Source: Candidatus Brocadia sp. (GTDB taxonomy: Bacteria; Planctomycetota; Brocadiia; Brocadiales; Brocadiaceae). Taken from it: a DNA stretch of 64,000 nucleotides. The translations under genes were made by a program, and so were the position numbers. Below, one piece after another: positions 15,688-25,408 of the stretch; position 1 is the first letter of the stretch, and each line of letters starts with the position of its first letter. The DNA lies in the NCBI GenBank assembly GCA_021646415.1, contig SOEU01000009.1:62001-126000 (forward strand). Reading direction: 5' to 3'. Under the pieces are notes generated by a model. It ran no database searches. It was not told the DNA's origin and saw only the letters and a list, made by a program, of their open reading frames with translations.

Positions 15688-17055
15688 TTACGGAACCTGA
15701 ACCTTTGCCAGCAATCTCATTATATATGAAATCTGTATTGAATCCATATCAGCGACCGCATCTACGATCTTGAGGCGCAAGGATGCATCGGTATATGGTC
15801 TGCTAAGTCGCTCGAATTTCTGGACTACGGTTTCCCATCGCATCGGATGGGTATGAAAGCCCTCGTAATCCTGTTTTTCTTTAACCAGAACTCGGCCGTC
15901 AGAGAGAGAAACGGTAATTCGGCACGGCATCTCGTTTGGGAACCGGTGGCTATAAGCTTCTAATGGCCTTACAGAGATTTTTTTGAGCAATCCTTGAACA
16001 TCTTGACGCTGGATGCGATCCGGTTTGTACTGCTCGGGCATGACCCGGCCATCCAGCATTGCAACTGCAATCATATAAGGGAGACTATGGTCAGCCTCCT
16101 CTTTTGTCCTGACAATGGTCTTGTCACCTTCCTCACCACCACCAATGATGTGGTATGCTACGTCAAAAATCTCTATTTCAACCCGTGTTACCTCAGCGGC
16201 CGTAAATCCGCACTCTCGCTTTAGTTCCAGGATGCCTTCGATGACTGACTGGGAATGAATCTCGGCATTGTACCTTTTAAGGATCGTGTGTGTTATTCGC
16301 TCCAGATTCTCATTGGACCAGTCAATCTCAAATCGCCCGGCAATGGCATCCATAAAACCCTTGTTTCCCTCAAAGACCTCCAATGGGCCAGTAATGCCTC
16401 TCATGGCCAGGAAGGTCGCATGTGTACAACAAAACGCTGTGTTTGGATACGCCAGCCCTTTCCAGTTGGACAGTGCCCCGGTTCTGGTTACCCGGAGCGC
16501 GTTGAAGGATGCCCCACAGATGGCGATTGCATTAGCAGTTTTTGTCAGATCTAAACCCAGGGCATTTGACACACCAGCTGCTACTGCGTATGCCCCTTGA
16601 GTAGTATGATCAAATCCTTTCGCCCGCACAGGAGCACTATCACTCAGGCGACACTGTACTTGATAGGCTGTTGCAAGGGCGGTCAGAAACTCCCGCCCGC
16701 TTTTGTTTGCGTATTCGGCAGCGGCAAGCACCGCACCAAAATTATCGCTGGGGTGACAAGTTTCTCCTTTTGCCAGATAACTGTCGTTAAAATCCAGGTA
16801 GCGTACCAATGCGCTATTATAAAATGCCGCACGGTCTGGAGACGTCCGGCACCCGCCGATCATGGTACAGCGTTCAGCACCGCCAAAATCTTCGATTTGT
16901 TCCCTGACCAACCGGATAGGTTTCCCGTCCACAGCGCCTATTGCACAACCGATAGAATCCAAAACCCGAATCTTGAGTTGCTGGCGGGCACTCTCTGAGA
17001 GGTCATTATAGGATGCCCGTACGACAAATGAAGCCAGTTGTTCCACCAGCGTCAT
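15688..17055 (-). CDS. MmgE/PrpD family protein
   Basis: The gene encodes 455 residues, the usual length. N-terminal helices (LRVLDSIGCAIGAVDGKPI), the conserved YLDFNDSYLAKGETCHPSDNFGAVLAAAEYA, FDHTTQGAYAVAAGVSNALGL and NWKGLAYPNTAFCCTHATFLAMRGITGP are diagnostic of the 2-methylcitrate dehydratase / cis-aconitate decarboxylase superfamily. No methylcitrate synthase or lyase genes lie nearby, so propionate oxidation is unsupported. The substrate is a polycarboxylic acid of unknown identity. A gap of 352 bases separates it from the ComA-like gene downstream. Confidence 0.85.
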   Translation of the reverse strand: MTLVEQLASFVVRASYNDLSESARQQLKIRVLDSIGCAIGAVDGKPIRLVREQIEDFGGAERCTMIGGCRTSPDRAAFYNSALVRYLDFNDSYLAKGETCHPSDNFGAVLAAAEYANKSGREFLTALATAYQVQCRLSDSAPVRAKGFDHTTQGAYAVAAGVSNALGLDLTKTANAIAICGASFNALRVTRTGALSNWKGLAYPNTAFCCTHATFLAMRGITGPLEVFEGNKGFMDAIAGRFEIDWSNENLERITHTILKRYNAEIHSQSVIEGILELKRECGFTAAEVTRVEIEIFDVAYHIIGGGEEGDKTIVRTKEEADHSLPYMIAVAMLDGRVMPEQYKPDRIQRQDVQGLLKKISVRPLEAYSHRFPNEMPCRITVSLSDGRVLVKEKQDYEGFHTHPMRWETVVQKFERLSRPYTDASLRLKIVDAVADMDSIQISYIMRLLAKVQVP

Positions 17056-17343
17056 AAATAACTCCTCTTGATGCGTGCGTCCTTTGCCTTATTCAGATTA
17101 AATTCCAATTAAGATTTTTCGATATACCTTAACCAGGTGAAAATGCTTACTAAATTAATATACCATATCTTTACTTATTAACAATCTTTTAAAACATAGT
17201 TACGAAACATTTCCTAGAGTTAGTGGACGCCAAAAACAAGAAGATAAATATCATTTGTTTTTTTTATTATAATACGGTATTTTAATATCGTTTTTAAACA
17301 CTGGCAGAAGGCAAAGAAATGATAATTATATAATTTAGCAGCC

Positions 17344-18789
17344 ATGGCATATCAAGAGCTATCGGATTTTATTAAAAAGTTGGAAGAGGCAGGACAATTA
17401 AGGCGTATTAAGACTGAGGTTTCGGCTGATTTAGAAATTACCGAGATAACTGATCGCGTCTCCAAGTCATACGGGCCAGCACTCCTCTTTGAAAAGGTAA
17501 AAGGTTATTCAATACCCGTACTCATTAACGCCTTCGGTTCTTATGAACGCATGGCCATGGCGCTCAATGTAAAAAATGTGGATGAGATTGCCAAAGAGAT
17601 TGAGAGCCTTGTTAAACCTGAGATGCCATCAACCTTTATCGACAAGATTAAGTTTATTCCACATCTTTTGATGACGTTATCAAAATTTCCCCCCAAAATA
17701 GTGAAACATGCACCCTGCCAGGAGATTGTGTACGAAACCGAGCCATCTCTTACGAGGTTGCCAATCATAAAATGTTGGCCGGGAGATGGCGGAAAATTTA
17801 TTACCTTACCTCTGGTTTTTACGAGAAATCTAAAAACTGGCAACAGGAATACCGGCATGTATCGTATGCACGTGTATGACAACCGGACAACGGGGATGCA
17901 CTGGCATATCCATCATGATGGAGCTCGACACTATCGGGATTATCAGCGGGAAAATAAACGTATGCCGGTGGCTGTTGCACTGGGCTGTGATCCAGCCATT
18001 ACGTATGCCGCTACGGCACCCGTTCCCCCGGAGGTGGATGAAATGGTCTTTGCCGGTTTCTTGAGGAAAAAGAATGTAGAGATGGTCGCCTGTAAAACGA
18101 TTGAAATGGAGGTGCCGGCAGATGCAGAAATCGTGTTAGAGGGCTATGTCGACCCCAAAGAGACCCGCATTGAAGGTCCCTTTGGCGACCACACGGGTTA
18201 TTATTCACTGGCCGATCATTATCCTGTATTTCACATCACCTGCATTACGCAGCGCAGAACACCGATCTATCCCACGACGATCGTGGGCAAGCCTCCCATG
18301 GAGGATTGTTACATGGGAAAGGCCACGGAACGGTTATTTCTGCCCTTATTAAAACTCATGATCCCCGAGATTATCGACATGAACCTGCCGCTCTTTGGCG
18401 TGTTTCACAACTTTGCCTTCCTGTCAATTGATAAACGCTACCCCTTTCAGGCGAAGAAGGTCATGCACGGTATATGGGGCATGGGGCAGATGATGTTTAC
18501 AAAAATTATTGTGGTGGTGGATAGGGACGTTAATGTGCAAAATGTGGATGAGATCATGTGGCGCATCGGGAATAACGTAGATCCGCGCAGGGATATTACC
18601 TTTGTTGACGGCCCCATGGATGCACTGGAACACGCATCCCCCTTGCCAAAGATTGGCTCCAAGATGGGGATTGACGCCACCAAGAAATGGCCTGAGGAAG
18701 GTTTTGCACGGGAATGGCCTGACGACATCAAGATGTCACCAGAGATTGTTAATCTTGTAAATAGAAAATGGAACACATACGGAATTTAG
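17344..18789 (+). CDS. ubiD: UbiD family decarboxylase
   Basis: The gene encodes 481 residues, full length for UbiD. Recognisable conserved blocks include ITEITDRVSKSYGPALLFEKVKG, PIIKCWPGDGGKFITLPLVFTRN, TGMYRMHVYDNRTTGMHWH, and the active-site region EGPFGDHTGYYSLADHYPVFH. UbiD enzymes use prenylated FMN, made by UbiX, to decarboxylate aromatic or unsaturated acids. Four bases separate it from ubiE, so the pair probably acts late in quinone synthesis: ubiquinone-type chemistry, or MqnL-like decarboxylation in the futalosine menaquinone route expected for an anaerobe. The menaquinone reading is inference. A TATAAT box lies ten bases before the start. Confidence 0.88.
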   Translation: MAYQELSDFIKKLEEAGQLRRIKTEVSADLEITEITDRVSKSYGPALLFEKVKGYSIPVLINAFGSYERMAMALNVKNVDEIAKEIESLVKPEMPSTFIDKIKFIPHLLMTLSKFPPKIVKHAPCQEIVYETEPSLTRLPIIKCWPGDGGKFITLPLVFTRNLKTGNRNTGMYRMHVYDNRTTGMHWHIHHDGARHYRDYQRENKRMPVAVALGCDPAITYAATAPVPPEVDEMVFAGFLRKKNVEMVACKTIEMEVPADAEIVLEGYVDPKETRIEGPFGDHTGYYSLADHYPVFHITCITQRRTPIYPTTIVGKPPMEDCYMGKATERLFLPLLKLMIPEIIDMNLPLFGVFHNFAFLSIDKRYPFQAKKVMHGIWGMGQMMFTKIIVVVDRDVNVQNVDEIMWRIGNNVDPRRDITFVDGPMDALEHASPLPKIGSKMGIDATKKWPEEGFAREWPDDIKMSPEIVNLVNRKWNTYGI

Positions 18790-18793
18790 ATTT

Positions 18794-19531
18794 ATGATTA
18801 CGCAAACCGAATTATTAACGAAAAAGGGGGCGTATATCCAGCAGATGTTTGGCTCGATTGCCAGGGTATACGACCTTTTAAATACCATTTTAAGCTTTAA
18901 CTTTGACAAGAGCTGGCGCAGGTATGCTGTAAAGGTGAGTAACGTCACCCCGGATGCACAGGTACTGGACGTTTGCACCGGCACAGGCGACCTGGCAATT
19001 GCTTATTCCAAGGTTTTAAACGGAAGTGGAAGGGTCATTGGAAGTGACTTTTGTCATGAAATGGTACGACTGGCAGATCTCAAGCTGAAGAAAAGGAATC
19101 TTTCTGAGAAGATAAAGGTCATCGAGGCCGACACATTACATCTGCCATTTCAGGACAATTCCTTTCAGGTCTCTGCCGTGGCCTTTGGGATCAGAAATGT
19201 AGCTGATTTAAGGGCTGGTATTACCGAAATGATGCGAATAACCGCCCCGTGTGGACGTGTGGTGATCCTGGAATTCTCGCAACCCATAAATCCCGTCTTT
19301 AAGGTGGTCTATTATTTTTATTTCAAAAAGATACTCCCTTTCATTGGAAGACTCATCTCTCGTAGTAAGTACAATGCCTACTCCTATCTCCCGTCATCCG
19401 TCTTAAACTTTCCCGACCGGTACGGATTAAAGGCACAGATGGAATCCTGTGGCCTTGAGGACGTGAATATCTATTCAAGGACACTGGGCATCGTCACCAT
19501 CCATGTTGGTACAAAACATAAACATCAATAG
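18794..19531 (+). CDS. ubiE: Demethylmenaquinone methyltransferase (UbiE/MenG)
   Basis: The gene encodes 245 residues. SAM-binding motif I (VLDVCTGTGDLAIAY), an acidic loop (VIGSDFCHEM), motif II (FQVSAVAFGIRNVADLRAGI) and the family-specific RVVILEFSQP and YSYLPSSVLNFP are all present and in order. The N-terminal KKGAYIQQMFGSIARVYDLLN is the typical UbiE entry. It catalyses the C-methylation of demethylmenaquinone. It is co-transcribed with ubiD; the genomic link supports a quinone role for both. Confidence 0.92.
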   Translation: MITQTELLTKKGAYIQQMFGSIARVYDLLNTILSFNFDKSWRRYAVKVSNVTPDAQVLDVCTGTGDLAIAYSKVLNGSGRVIGSDFCHEMVRLADLKLKKRNLSEKIKVIEADTLHLPFQDNSFQVSAVAFGIRNVADLRAGITEMMRITAPCGRVVILEFSQPINPVFKVVYYFYFKKILPFIGRLISRSKYNAYSYLPSSVLNFPDRYGLKAQMESCGLEDVNIYSRTLGIVTIHVGTKHKHQ

Positions 19532-19791
19532 ACTTGACTAGCCTGAGAATATTTTGTATTATGATGTAACTAATTTTGGACGCTGATAAGCGCAGACTTC
19601 GTCGTGGGCGCTCAGTCGAACGATTATCAGGATTTAAAATTAGACAGGATTAGCAGGATAGACAAGATTTAAGAAAGTAGTTATTTGCGGAAATCGGTGT
19701 CCTGAATAAATTATCAAAATTCCTCTTTTCACATCAAATATCAACATCATATAAATGGCGCTTGAGCCGGATAATGCGTCATTTCAAATAC

Positions 19792-19862
19792 TGGGGAATA
19801 GTGTAACGGTAGCACAAATGACTCTGGATCATTTAGTCTAGGTTCGAATCCTAGTTCCCCAG
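19792..19862 (+). tRNA. tRNA-Gln (anticodon CUG)
   Basis: A cloverleaf is readable. The acceptor stem TGGGGAA pairs with TTCCCCA. The D arm is GTGTAACGGTAGCAC, and the anticodon stem AATGA/TCATT holds the loop CTCTGGA (anticodon CTG). The T arm is CTAGGTTCGAATCCTAG. The discriminator base is G at 19862 and CCA is encoded at 19863-19865. Confidence 0.95.
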
Positions 19863-19907
19863 CCAATTAAATCAAGTTCTTACGAATTTTTTTTTGAATT
19901 TAGTACT

Positions 19908-20132
19908 ATGCCAATTTTAATCAATAAAATAAGCCCTACTTTGACAACCTTGTTAGGTGAACTCAGGGAAGAATGTTTATCGACTATCAAATTAATTCAT
20001 CAGCTTGAACTCGAGCACCTGACAGAAGAACAAATTGAGGATGTTTTAGGTGAGTTGACGGCTTCACTTACCCACCTGCAAATACATTCCGCGATAGTAA
20101 ATGAAGAATTGAACAAGACTGTAGGAAGATAA
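19908..20132 (+). CDS. Small hypothetical protein (74 aa)
   Basis: The gene begins 43 bases after the tRNA and encodes MPILINKISPTLTTLLGELR, then an acidic helical region (LELEHLTEEQIEDVLGELTASL). Codon use is protein-like and the product is predicted to be all-helical, possibly a coiled pair. No family is recognised and no strong ribosome binding site is visible. Confidence 0.5.
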   Translation: MPILINKISPTLTTLLGELREECLSTIKLIHQLELEHLTEEQIEDVLGELTASLTHLQIHSAIVNEELNKTVGR

Positions 20133-20200
20133 ATTAGTTTTTATTTTGCGAGGCAAAACGACATTGCCTTTCCTCGTTTCCACTAAGACAGGTTTCTGTC

Positions 20201-20220
20201 ATTCCCGTGTAAACGGGAAT
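20201..20220. repeat. Palindrome ATTCCCG-N6-CGGGAAT
   Basis: A 7-bp perfect stem with flanking GTC and CCAG. It belongs to the same family as 54096-54115 (ATTCCTGCG/CGCAGGAAT), where both are flanked by GGATTCC-type sequence. This is a REP-like dispersed element. Confidence 0.7.
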
Positions 20221-20329
20221 CCAGATAAAAAAAGCGCATGGATTCCCATTACCCATTTTCATGAGGACAGGTTTCGTGGGCATGCATGATGAGAATGGTC
20301 TACTTTGAAATTTCTAGCTTCAGATTAAA

Positions 20330-20380
20330 CACGGACAAACGATCCCTGTTCAAGACATACAGGGACATGGTTTGTCTGTG
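20330..20380 (-). terminator. Hairpin downstream of the PK-like gene
   Basis: The outer stem CACGGACAAAC / GTTTGTCTGTG (10 of 11 paired) and inner TCCCTGT / ACAGGGA form a long interrupted hairpin 65 bases beyond the stop of the minus-strand gene at 20445. It could be its terminator, but no clear U-tract follows, so it may be another repeat. Confidence 0.4.
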
Positions 20381-20444
20381 CTACCCCAAATACCGCTTAA
20401 ATAAAATGAAAAGTTTATACAATTAAATTATTTCGTAAAACTTA

Positions 20445-21011
20445 TTACCCTCGTGGTTTTGCCAATATTTCAAGCACTTTTAGGTGGAGAAATCTCATTG
20501 ATGTTGCGGACTTTATTATGCATACCGTATCAGCCCCTCTGGCAGTTCCTCCAACGGCAACAACTTCCTCAAACTCGGGAATGAGTCCACCGTCACAGGC
20601 CTCCATAACTATTTCGCAACAGACCTTGAGTCCTTCTCCAAGACGCCGTAAAGACTGGGCAACAACCATGGTTGGGTAAAGACCATTAAATTTCTGTGCA
20701 AATGCGGTTTCGATGGAGTGGGTAAGAATTGTACCGGTATAAATTTTCCCACCAAGTAATAATATCTCTTCCTTCTTTTCAGGCAGCATTTCAAAATGAT
20801 TTGGTTCTTTGTAACCGAAAGAGTGGGTAATGATTACAAGGTTAACGTCTTTACCCCGGAGCTTCCTTGCCATTGCAACGCCCGTATCTCCAGCGGTTGT
20901 TGCAACAACGATGTGTTTGTATCCCTGGTTAACTAAGGAGGCTGTTATTTCTATGCAACGTTCAGTGTTTTCATTTCCGGGCTTATCAAAATAATGAACT
21001 TCTCTTATCAT
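20445..21011 (-). CDS. Stand-alone pyruvate-kinase C-terminal-domain protein
   Basis: The gene encodes 188 residues: YFDKPGNENTERCIEITASL, HIVVATTAGDTGVAMARKLRG, VNLVIITHSFGYKEPNHFEM, and EEVVAVGGTARGADTVCIIK near the C-terminus. This is the PK alpha/beta (regulatory) domain fold without the catalytic barrel. Such free-standing proteins are conserved in many anaerobes, and the TAGDTG and GGTARGAD loops look like phosphate or nucleotide sites. The molecular function is not known, and it should not be called pyruvate kinase. Confidence 0.75.
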   Translation of the reverse strand: MIREVHYFDKPGNENTERCIEITASLVNQGYKHIVVATTAGDTGVAMARKLRGKDVNLVIITHSFGYKEPNHFEMLPEKKEEILLLGGKIYTGTILTHSIETAFAQKFNGLYPTMVVAQSLRRLGEGLKVCCEIVMEACDGGLIPEFEEVVAVGGTARGADTVCIIKSATSMRFLHLKVLEILAKPRG

Positions 21012-21580
21012 GATTTTCGTGTATCATCCATGAAAGAAATAAATCAACTCATCTTTAAAATTATTAGGTAACATTTTAGCTGTTTGAAAATTGCCTTTAA
21101 AAAAAACCGTCACTGCTCGCTCCCAAACTCTCGTTTGGGAGCGAGCAACTGAAAGATACTTTCAAAAAGCTAAATTGTTACATTATTAGAAACTTTAAGG
21201 AGCGACCACTATTGCAAACAGGGCTTATTTATAGTAGGTAAGAAATACAATGTCAATGAGTTTTTCTTATCTTAAAGTTGAATTATACAAAATTCACAGT
21301 GCAGCAAGCTGCAAACAAATTGCCCCCATTTATCGTTCGACTGAGCGTTCGCCTGAGTTCATGCCGAAGACTCACGACGTTGCGATGGAGGGGAGTGGGG
21401 GTGGTAAAAAACTTCCCAAAAAAAAAGTTTTTACACAGTAAACTATAAACATAGCCACTTACCTGTTAAAATATGTTCATTAGGGTGCAGATGTATACTG
21501 GCAATAAAATTATCTTTTATTTTGTTTAATTTCTGGTATTATGAGTTTATCTAGATTCAAATGAAATCTTATACTACTCA
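21012..21580. other. Divergent intergenic region with a perfect 14-bp hairpin
   Basis: At 21115-21148 a perfect inverted repeat, TGCTCGCTCCCAAA with loop CTCTCG and its complement, lies between divergent genes, so it is not a simple terminator for either. At 21332-21395 there is a copy of the dispersed TTCGACTGAG…CTCACGACG unit followed by a G-rich tract. The short plus frame over 21250-21441 is made of this repeat and is not a gene. Confidence 0.6.
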
Positions 21581-23245
21581 ATGAAATCCATCCGGGAATA
21601 CCACGAGGCTACAAAGCATAGCTGGGAAAAACTGTATCAGGATCGTCACTTCCTTGATTGGGCTAATCAGCCTAGTCCTTTTCGCACGTATCTGGATTGT
21701 CCACAGATAGACTTAGGAAGCAGCTTTGAAAAAATGGACGCACCATTATCAAGGATTTGGTATCGCAACCATGTAAAGCCAAGAAATGGATCCATTACCT
21801 TGAACACGCTGTCTACACTCTTGTATTACTCAATGGCTATCAGTGCTTGGAAATCATATCCCGATGTGGAATCGTGGTCACTCAGGGTCAACCCAAGCAG
21901 TGGAGACCTGCATCCTACAGAAACACATCTTTATGTTTATAAGTTGAAAGACCTCCCGGATGGCGCTTATCACTATTTTGTTAAAGAGCACCAATTAGAG
22001 CAACGTGCCGCTGGAGAACTCGTTCCTACCTTATGGCGGATACTGGGCGGTACTTCTCTAACACCCCCGATCATTATTGGACTTAATACCATCTTTTGGC
22101 GGGAAGCATGGAAATACCAGTCACGCGCCTTGCGATATTGTTATCTCGATCTGGGACATGCCATGGCAGCTATGAGAGTAGCGGCTCACGGATTAGGTCT
22201 TTTCGTATTATTTATTGGCAAATTTTGTGATAATAATATTCGAAAGTACCTTCGTTTTGATGAGATTGATGAGCGTCCTCTTTTGTTTTTGGCTCTGGAC
22301 ACAAAGCAACCCGTTACTGAAATGGCTCAGAAAGAAGTCCAGAAAAGGAGTATTAATGCAGTAACGCGTACGAACAGACTATCAAGTATTGAAGTGGATT
22401 ATCCACTCATTTCTAAGGGACACTCACTTACCAGTGAAACAATTATGAGCTCTTTATCAAAAAGAAGCGATGAAAATCCCCAAAAATCCCTCTTTAAGAG
22501 AGGGGGACTATATAATCCTCTCTTTGAGAAAAGGAAGAATGACGGATTTTCGAATGAAGCGTCTGTAAGTATTTCTCGCAAAAATAACGGGCAATTTATT
22601 GAAATTAACGAGGCAACGCCGACTGTCGAATACCCATTAAAATGGACGATCAGACACAGGCGAAGTGCCATTGATTTTGATGGCAAAACGATACTGCCTT
22701 TGAGCGTATTTGACCTTCTTATACAACTCTTGTGCAGTACTTATGAGGCGGATTATCGTATTCCTGAAAGCCAACCACTTATCATTCCATACCTGTATGT
22801 CCATCGGGTAGAAGGTTTGGAAGGAGGTGTATACTATTTTGACATAGGGAACAAAAGGTTGTGCTTGTTATCCAGTGGAGATATGCAATACGTAGCAAAG
22901 GAATTGAGCCTAAATCAGGACATCGCCGGTGATTCGTCATTTGCTATCAGCTTTATCAGTAATTTTGACTATGCGTTACAGACATATGGCAACAGAGGAT
23001 ATCGTTACATACATTATGAAGCAGGATTTATGGGGCAGGCCTTGTACCTTGGCGCTACGGCAACTGGGTTCGATGCAACCGGGATTGGTGCTTTTATTGA
23101 CGACGAGGTTCATACCTTCTTAAAAACACCGTCCGAACAACAAGTGGTATATCATTTCACCGTTGGGAAAAGGGTTGACGATCCACGTATCTCAGCACTT
23201 CCCGCTTATAATCATGTACATGATATTGAGGAAGATGTGAAATAA
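21581..23245 (+). CDS. SagB/ThcOx-type oxidoreductase, two nitroreductase domains
   Basis: The gene encodes 554 residues. The first nitroreductase-like domain (about 60-250) has SAWKSYPDVESWSLRVNPSSGDLHPTE and RYCYLDLGHAMAAMRVAAHGL. The second (about 350-540) has RHRRSAIDFDGKTILPLS and YEAGFMGQALYLGATATGFD. This double arrangement is known for SagB-like FMN enzymes, which oxidise azolines in peptide natural products. No precursor peptide or cyclodehydratase is visible nearby, so the substrate is unknown. The inter-domain linker (about residues 300-325) is built from an inserted palindromic repeat. Confidence 0.75.
   Translation: MKSIREYHEATKHSWEKLYQDRHFLDWANQPSPFRTYLDCPQIDLGSSFEKMDAPLSRIWYRNHVKPRNGSITLNTLSTLLYYSMAISAWKSYPDVESWSLRVNPSSGDLHPTETHLYVYKLKDLPDGAYHYFVKEHQLEQRAAGELVPTLWRILGGTSLTPPIIIGLNTIFWREAWKYQSRALRYCYLDLGHAMAAMRVAAHGLGLFVLFIGKFCDNNIRKYLRFDEIDERPLLFLALDTKQPVTEMAQKEVQKRSINAVTRTNRLSSIEVDYPLISKGHSLTSETIMSSLSKRSDENPQKSLFKRGGLYNPLFEKRKNDGFSNEASVSISRKNNGQFIEINEATPTVEYPLKWTIRHRRSAIDFDGKTILPLSVFDLLIQLLCSTYEADYRIPESQPLIIPYLYVHRVEGLEGGVYYFDIGNKRLCLLSSGDMQYVAKELSLNQDIAGDSSFAISFISNFDYALQTYGNRGYRYIHYEAGFMGQALYLGATATGFDATGIGAFIDDEVHTFLKTPSEQQVVYHFTVGKRVDDPRISALPAYNHVHDIEEDVK
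22480..22535. repeat. Palindromic repeat inserted in-frame in the SagB-like gene
   Basis: The segment CCCTCTTTAAGAGAGGG (22488-22504), followed by CCTCTCTTTGAGAAAAGG, is a short GC-rich palindrome of the type found between genes at 15.4, 25.4 and 30.8 kb. Here it is translated as NPQKSLFKRGGLYNPLFEKR in the linker between the two domains without breaking the frame. Confidence 0.65.
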
Positions 23246-23842
23246 CACCTACATTTTGATTATTACATAAAAATTAAAATGGAAGAATTACAAAAATTCA
23301 AAACCGTAAAACACAGAGATATGAAAAAAACTCTGTGAACTTTAAGGTCTCTGTAACTTTTCTGAACTTTATTAATTTATAGTACTTGGAACTCGGAGAA
23401 AAACACTTGTTTTTGCTGTGCAATGTTTATAAAATTTGTAATTTACTGTATAGGATTTTCGTTTTATTTATGGGGGTTTTCTCAGGCTATCTGGTAGGAT
23501 TTATTTCAATAATCTGTGGAAAGCCTCCCCCCTTATCGTTCTACGATTGATACCAGATTATCCTCCTTTTGCAATAAAATGAAGGAGGGTATAAAACACC
23601 TGCTAAATATGTTCCTGGCAAGTTCAGGAATCAAATCGAAAGTCTTAAAAACAAATTGGTTGCTTACTTTATTGATGACAAAGTTAACAGAGTTTTCTTT
23701 TGTTTCCCACCATCAAATGGTTGTTCGGCGTTATTCTTGTACTAAACGCAGGATAAAATCTAACGGGATCGGGGCCTAAAAATTAAAAATTGTTATATTC
23801 TTGATACGAAGTTATTGGTTAAAAGAATTGGAGGATATTCAA
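23246..23842. other. Intergenic region, no gene recognised
   Basis: AT-rich sequence with one hairpin, CCTCCTT…AAGGAGG (23562-23588). A plus frame at 23516-23779 has no family resemblance and no ribosome binding site. The frame upstream of the manC start (23801-23842) is also not used. A promoter for the polysaccharide block probably lies here but I cannot point to one. Confidence 0.4.
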
Positions 23843-25273
23843 GTGAAGGCAATAATCCTTGCAGGAGGTAGTGGGGAAAGACTTTGGCCATTATCCAGAA
23901 AGAATTATCCGAAACAATTCCTGAAAATAAACGGAGATAGGTCTCTTTTACAACAGACGGCAGTGAGGTTTTTAAGTATGGTTTCTTCGGAAGATATTAT
24001 TGTATTAACAAATAAGGATTACAAATTCCATGTCTTATCCGATTTAAATTCTTTACTCGTACTCAATAACCATGCATTAAATACCAATATAATACTTGAA
24101 CCTGCAAGTAGAAATACAGCGCCAGCCGTAGCGCTTGGAGTTAAGTACTGTATTGAAAAGCTTGGCTGCACAGAAAACGAGGTTGTATTTTTATCTCCTT
24201 CTGATCATATAATAAGACCAACTGAGAGATTTGCCGAATATATGAGGCTTGCAGATGAAACAGCCCGAAAAGGCTATATAGTTACCTTTGGCATAAAACC
24301 TGACAAACCTGAAACCGGCTATGGATACATAAAATTCGGCAGTCAATATTCAATAGGTGACGGTAAGAATTTTTTAAGAGCAGAGAAATTTACAGAAAAA
24401 CCTGATAGTGAGACTGCAAAGCAGTATATAAATGCGGGGACTTATTTCTGGAATTCTGGTATGTTTGCATTTAGTATAGGTACGATAATTGAAGAAATGA
24501 ATTCCTATGCACCTGAAATAAGGGAAATGATTGATTTGAGTTTTGAAGATATGCTATCAGGTTTCAAAAAGATGCCAAATATCTCTTTAGATTATGCAAT
24601 TATGGAAAAATCAGATAGGGTTGTAGTACTACCTTTTGATTTGTACTGGAATGACATAGGCTCATGGGATTCTTTATATGATGTGCTGGATAAGGATGAA
24701 AACGGCAATGTAAAAAGAGGTGATGTCCTGACTATAGACACTCAGGGGACGCTTATCTTTGGGAGTAAAAGGCACATAGCAACTATTGGGTTAGAAAATT
24801 GCCTGATCGTTGAAACTGATGATGCCGTATTGATTGCGAAAAAAGGAGAGGCACAAAAGGTAAAAGACATAGTGAATAAACTGAAAGAAAATGCGAGAAC
24901 TGAAGCAGAGGAACATGTTACTACTTATAGACCTTGGGGAAGCTATACAATTCTTGAGAAAGGTCCACGATATAAGATAAAACGGATAGTAGTAAATCCA
25001 AACGAAGAGCTCAGTCTTCAAATGCATTATCACCGCTCTGAACACTGGGTAGTGGTGAAAGGGAGCGCTAAGGTGACGATTGGCGACGTGGAGAAGTTTG
25101 TCCATGAAAATGAATCTGCATATGTGCCGAAGTCAACTTTGCACCGACTTGCAAACCCGGGGAAAGTGCCTCTGGAGATAATCGAGGTTCAGAACGGAGA
25201 GTATCTTGGCGAAGATGATATAGTAAGATATGAAGACATTTATGATAGAATATCAACTCCAAAACCGTATTAA
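23843..25273 (+). CDS. manC: Mannose-1-phosphate guanylyltransferase / mannose-6-phosphate isomerase
   Basis: The gene encodes 476 residues from a GTG eight bases after GGAGG, giving the canonical start VKAIILAGGSGERLWPLSRK. A nucleotidyltransferase domain (PKQFLKINGD, VFLSPSDHII, FTEKPDSETAKQYI, YFWNSGMFAF) is followed by a cupin isomerase domain (RPWGSYTILEKGPRYKIKRI, LSLQMHYHRSEHWVVVKG, SAYVPKSTLHRLANPG). It makes GDP-mannose, feeding the gmd-fcl genes just downstream. A bifunctional enzyme of normal length. Confidence 0.95.
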   Translation: MKAIILAGGSGERLWPLSRKNYPKQFLKINGDRSLLQQTAVRFLSMVSSEDIIVLTNKDYKFHVLSDLNSLLVLNNHALNTNIILEPASRNTAPAVALGVKYCIEKLGCTENEVVFLSPSDHIIRPTERFAEYMRLADETARKGYIVTFGIKPDKPETGYGYIKFGSQYSIGDGKNFLRAEKFTEKPDSETAKQYINAGTYFWNSGMFAFSIGTIIEEMNSYAPEIREMIDLSFEDMLSGFKKMPNISLDYAIMEKSDRVVVLPFDLYWNDIGSWDSLYDVLDKDENGNVKRGDVLTIDTQGTLIFGSKRHIATIGLENCLIVETDDAVLIAKKGEAQKVKDIVNKLKENARTEAEEHVTTYRPWGSYTILEKGPRYKIKRIVVNPNEELSLQMHYHRSEHWVVVKGSAKVTIGDVEKFVHENESAYVPKSTLHRLANPGKVPLEIIEVQNGEYLGEDDIVRYEDIYDRISTPKPY

Positions 25274-25408
25274 TCAATGTTGCCCAATTGTTTGAATTTA
25301 CGTTAACGTTAAGGAATTTCAATGTAAAGACACGGCATGCCGTGTCCCCAATCGCACTTATATTTATCATGTTAAAAAGTCGCCGAAGTCATCCTGAAAA
25401 AAAGAACA

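Noticed and set aside
14493-17055. A coenzyme M or methylcitrate pathway operon
   Set aside because: Only a ComA-like and a PrpD-like gene are present, separated by a repeat region; no partner enzymes were seen.
21250-21441. 63-codon plus frame
   Set aside because: Composed largely of the dispersed TTCGACTGAG repeat and a G-rich tract.
23516-23779. 87-codon plus frame before manC
   Set aside because: No ribosome binding site, no family features, and overlaps a hairpin.
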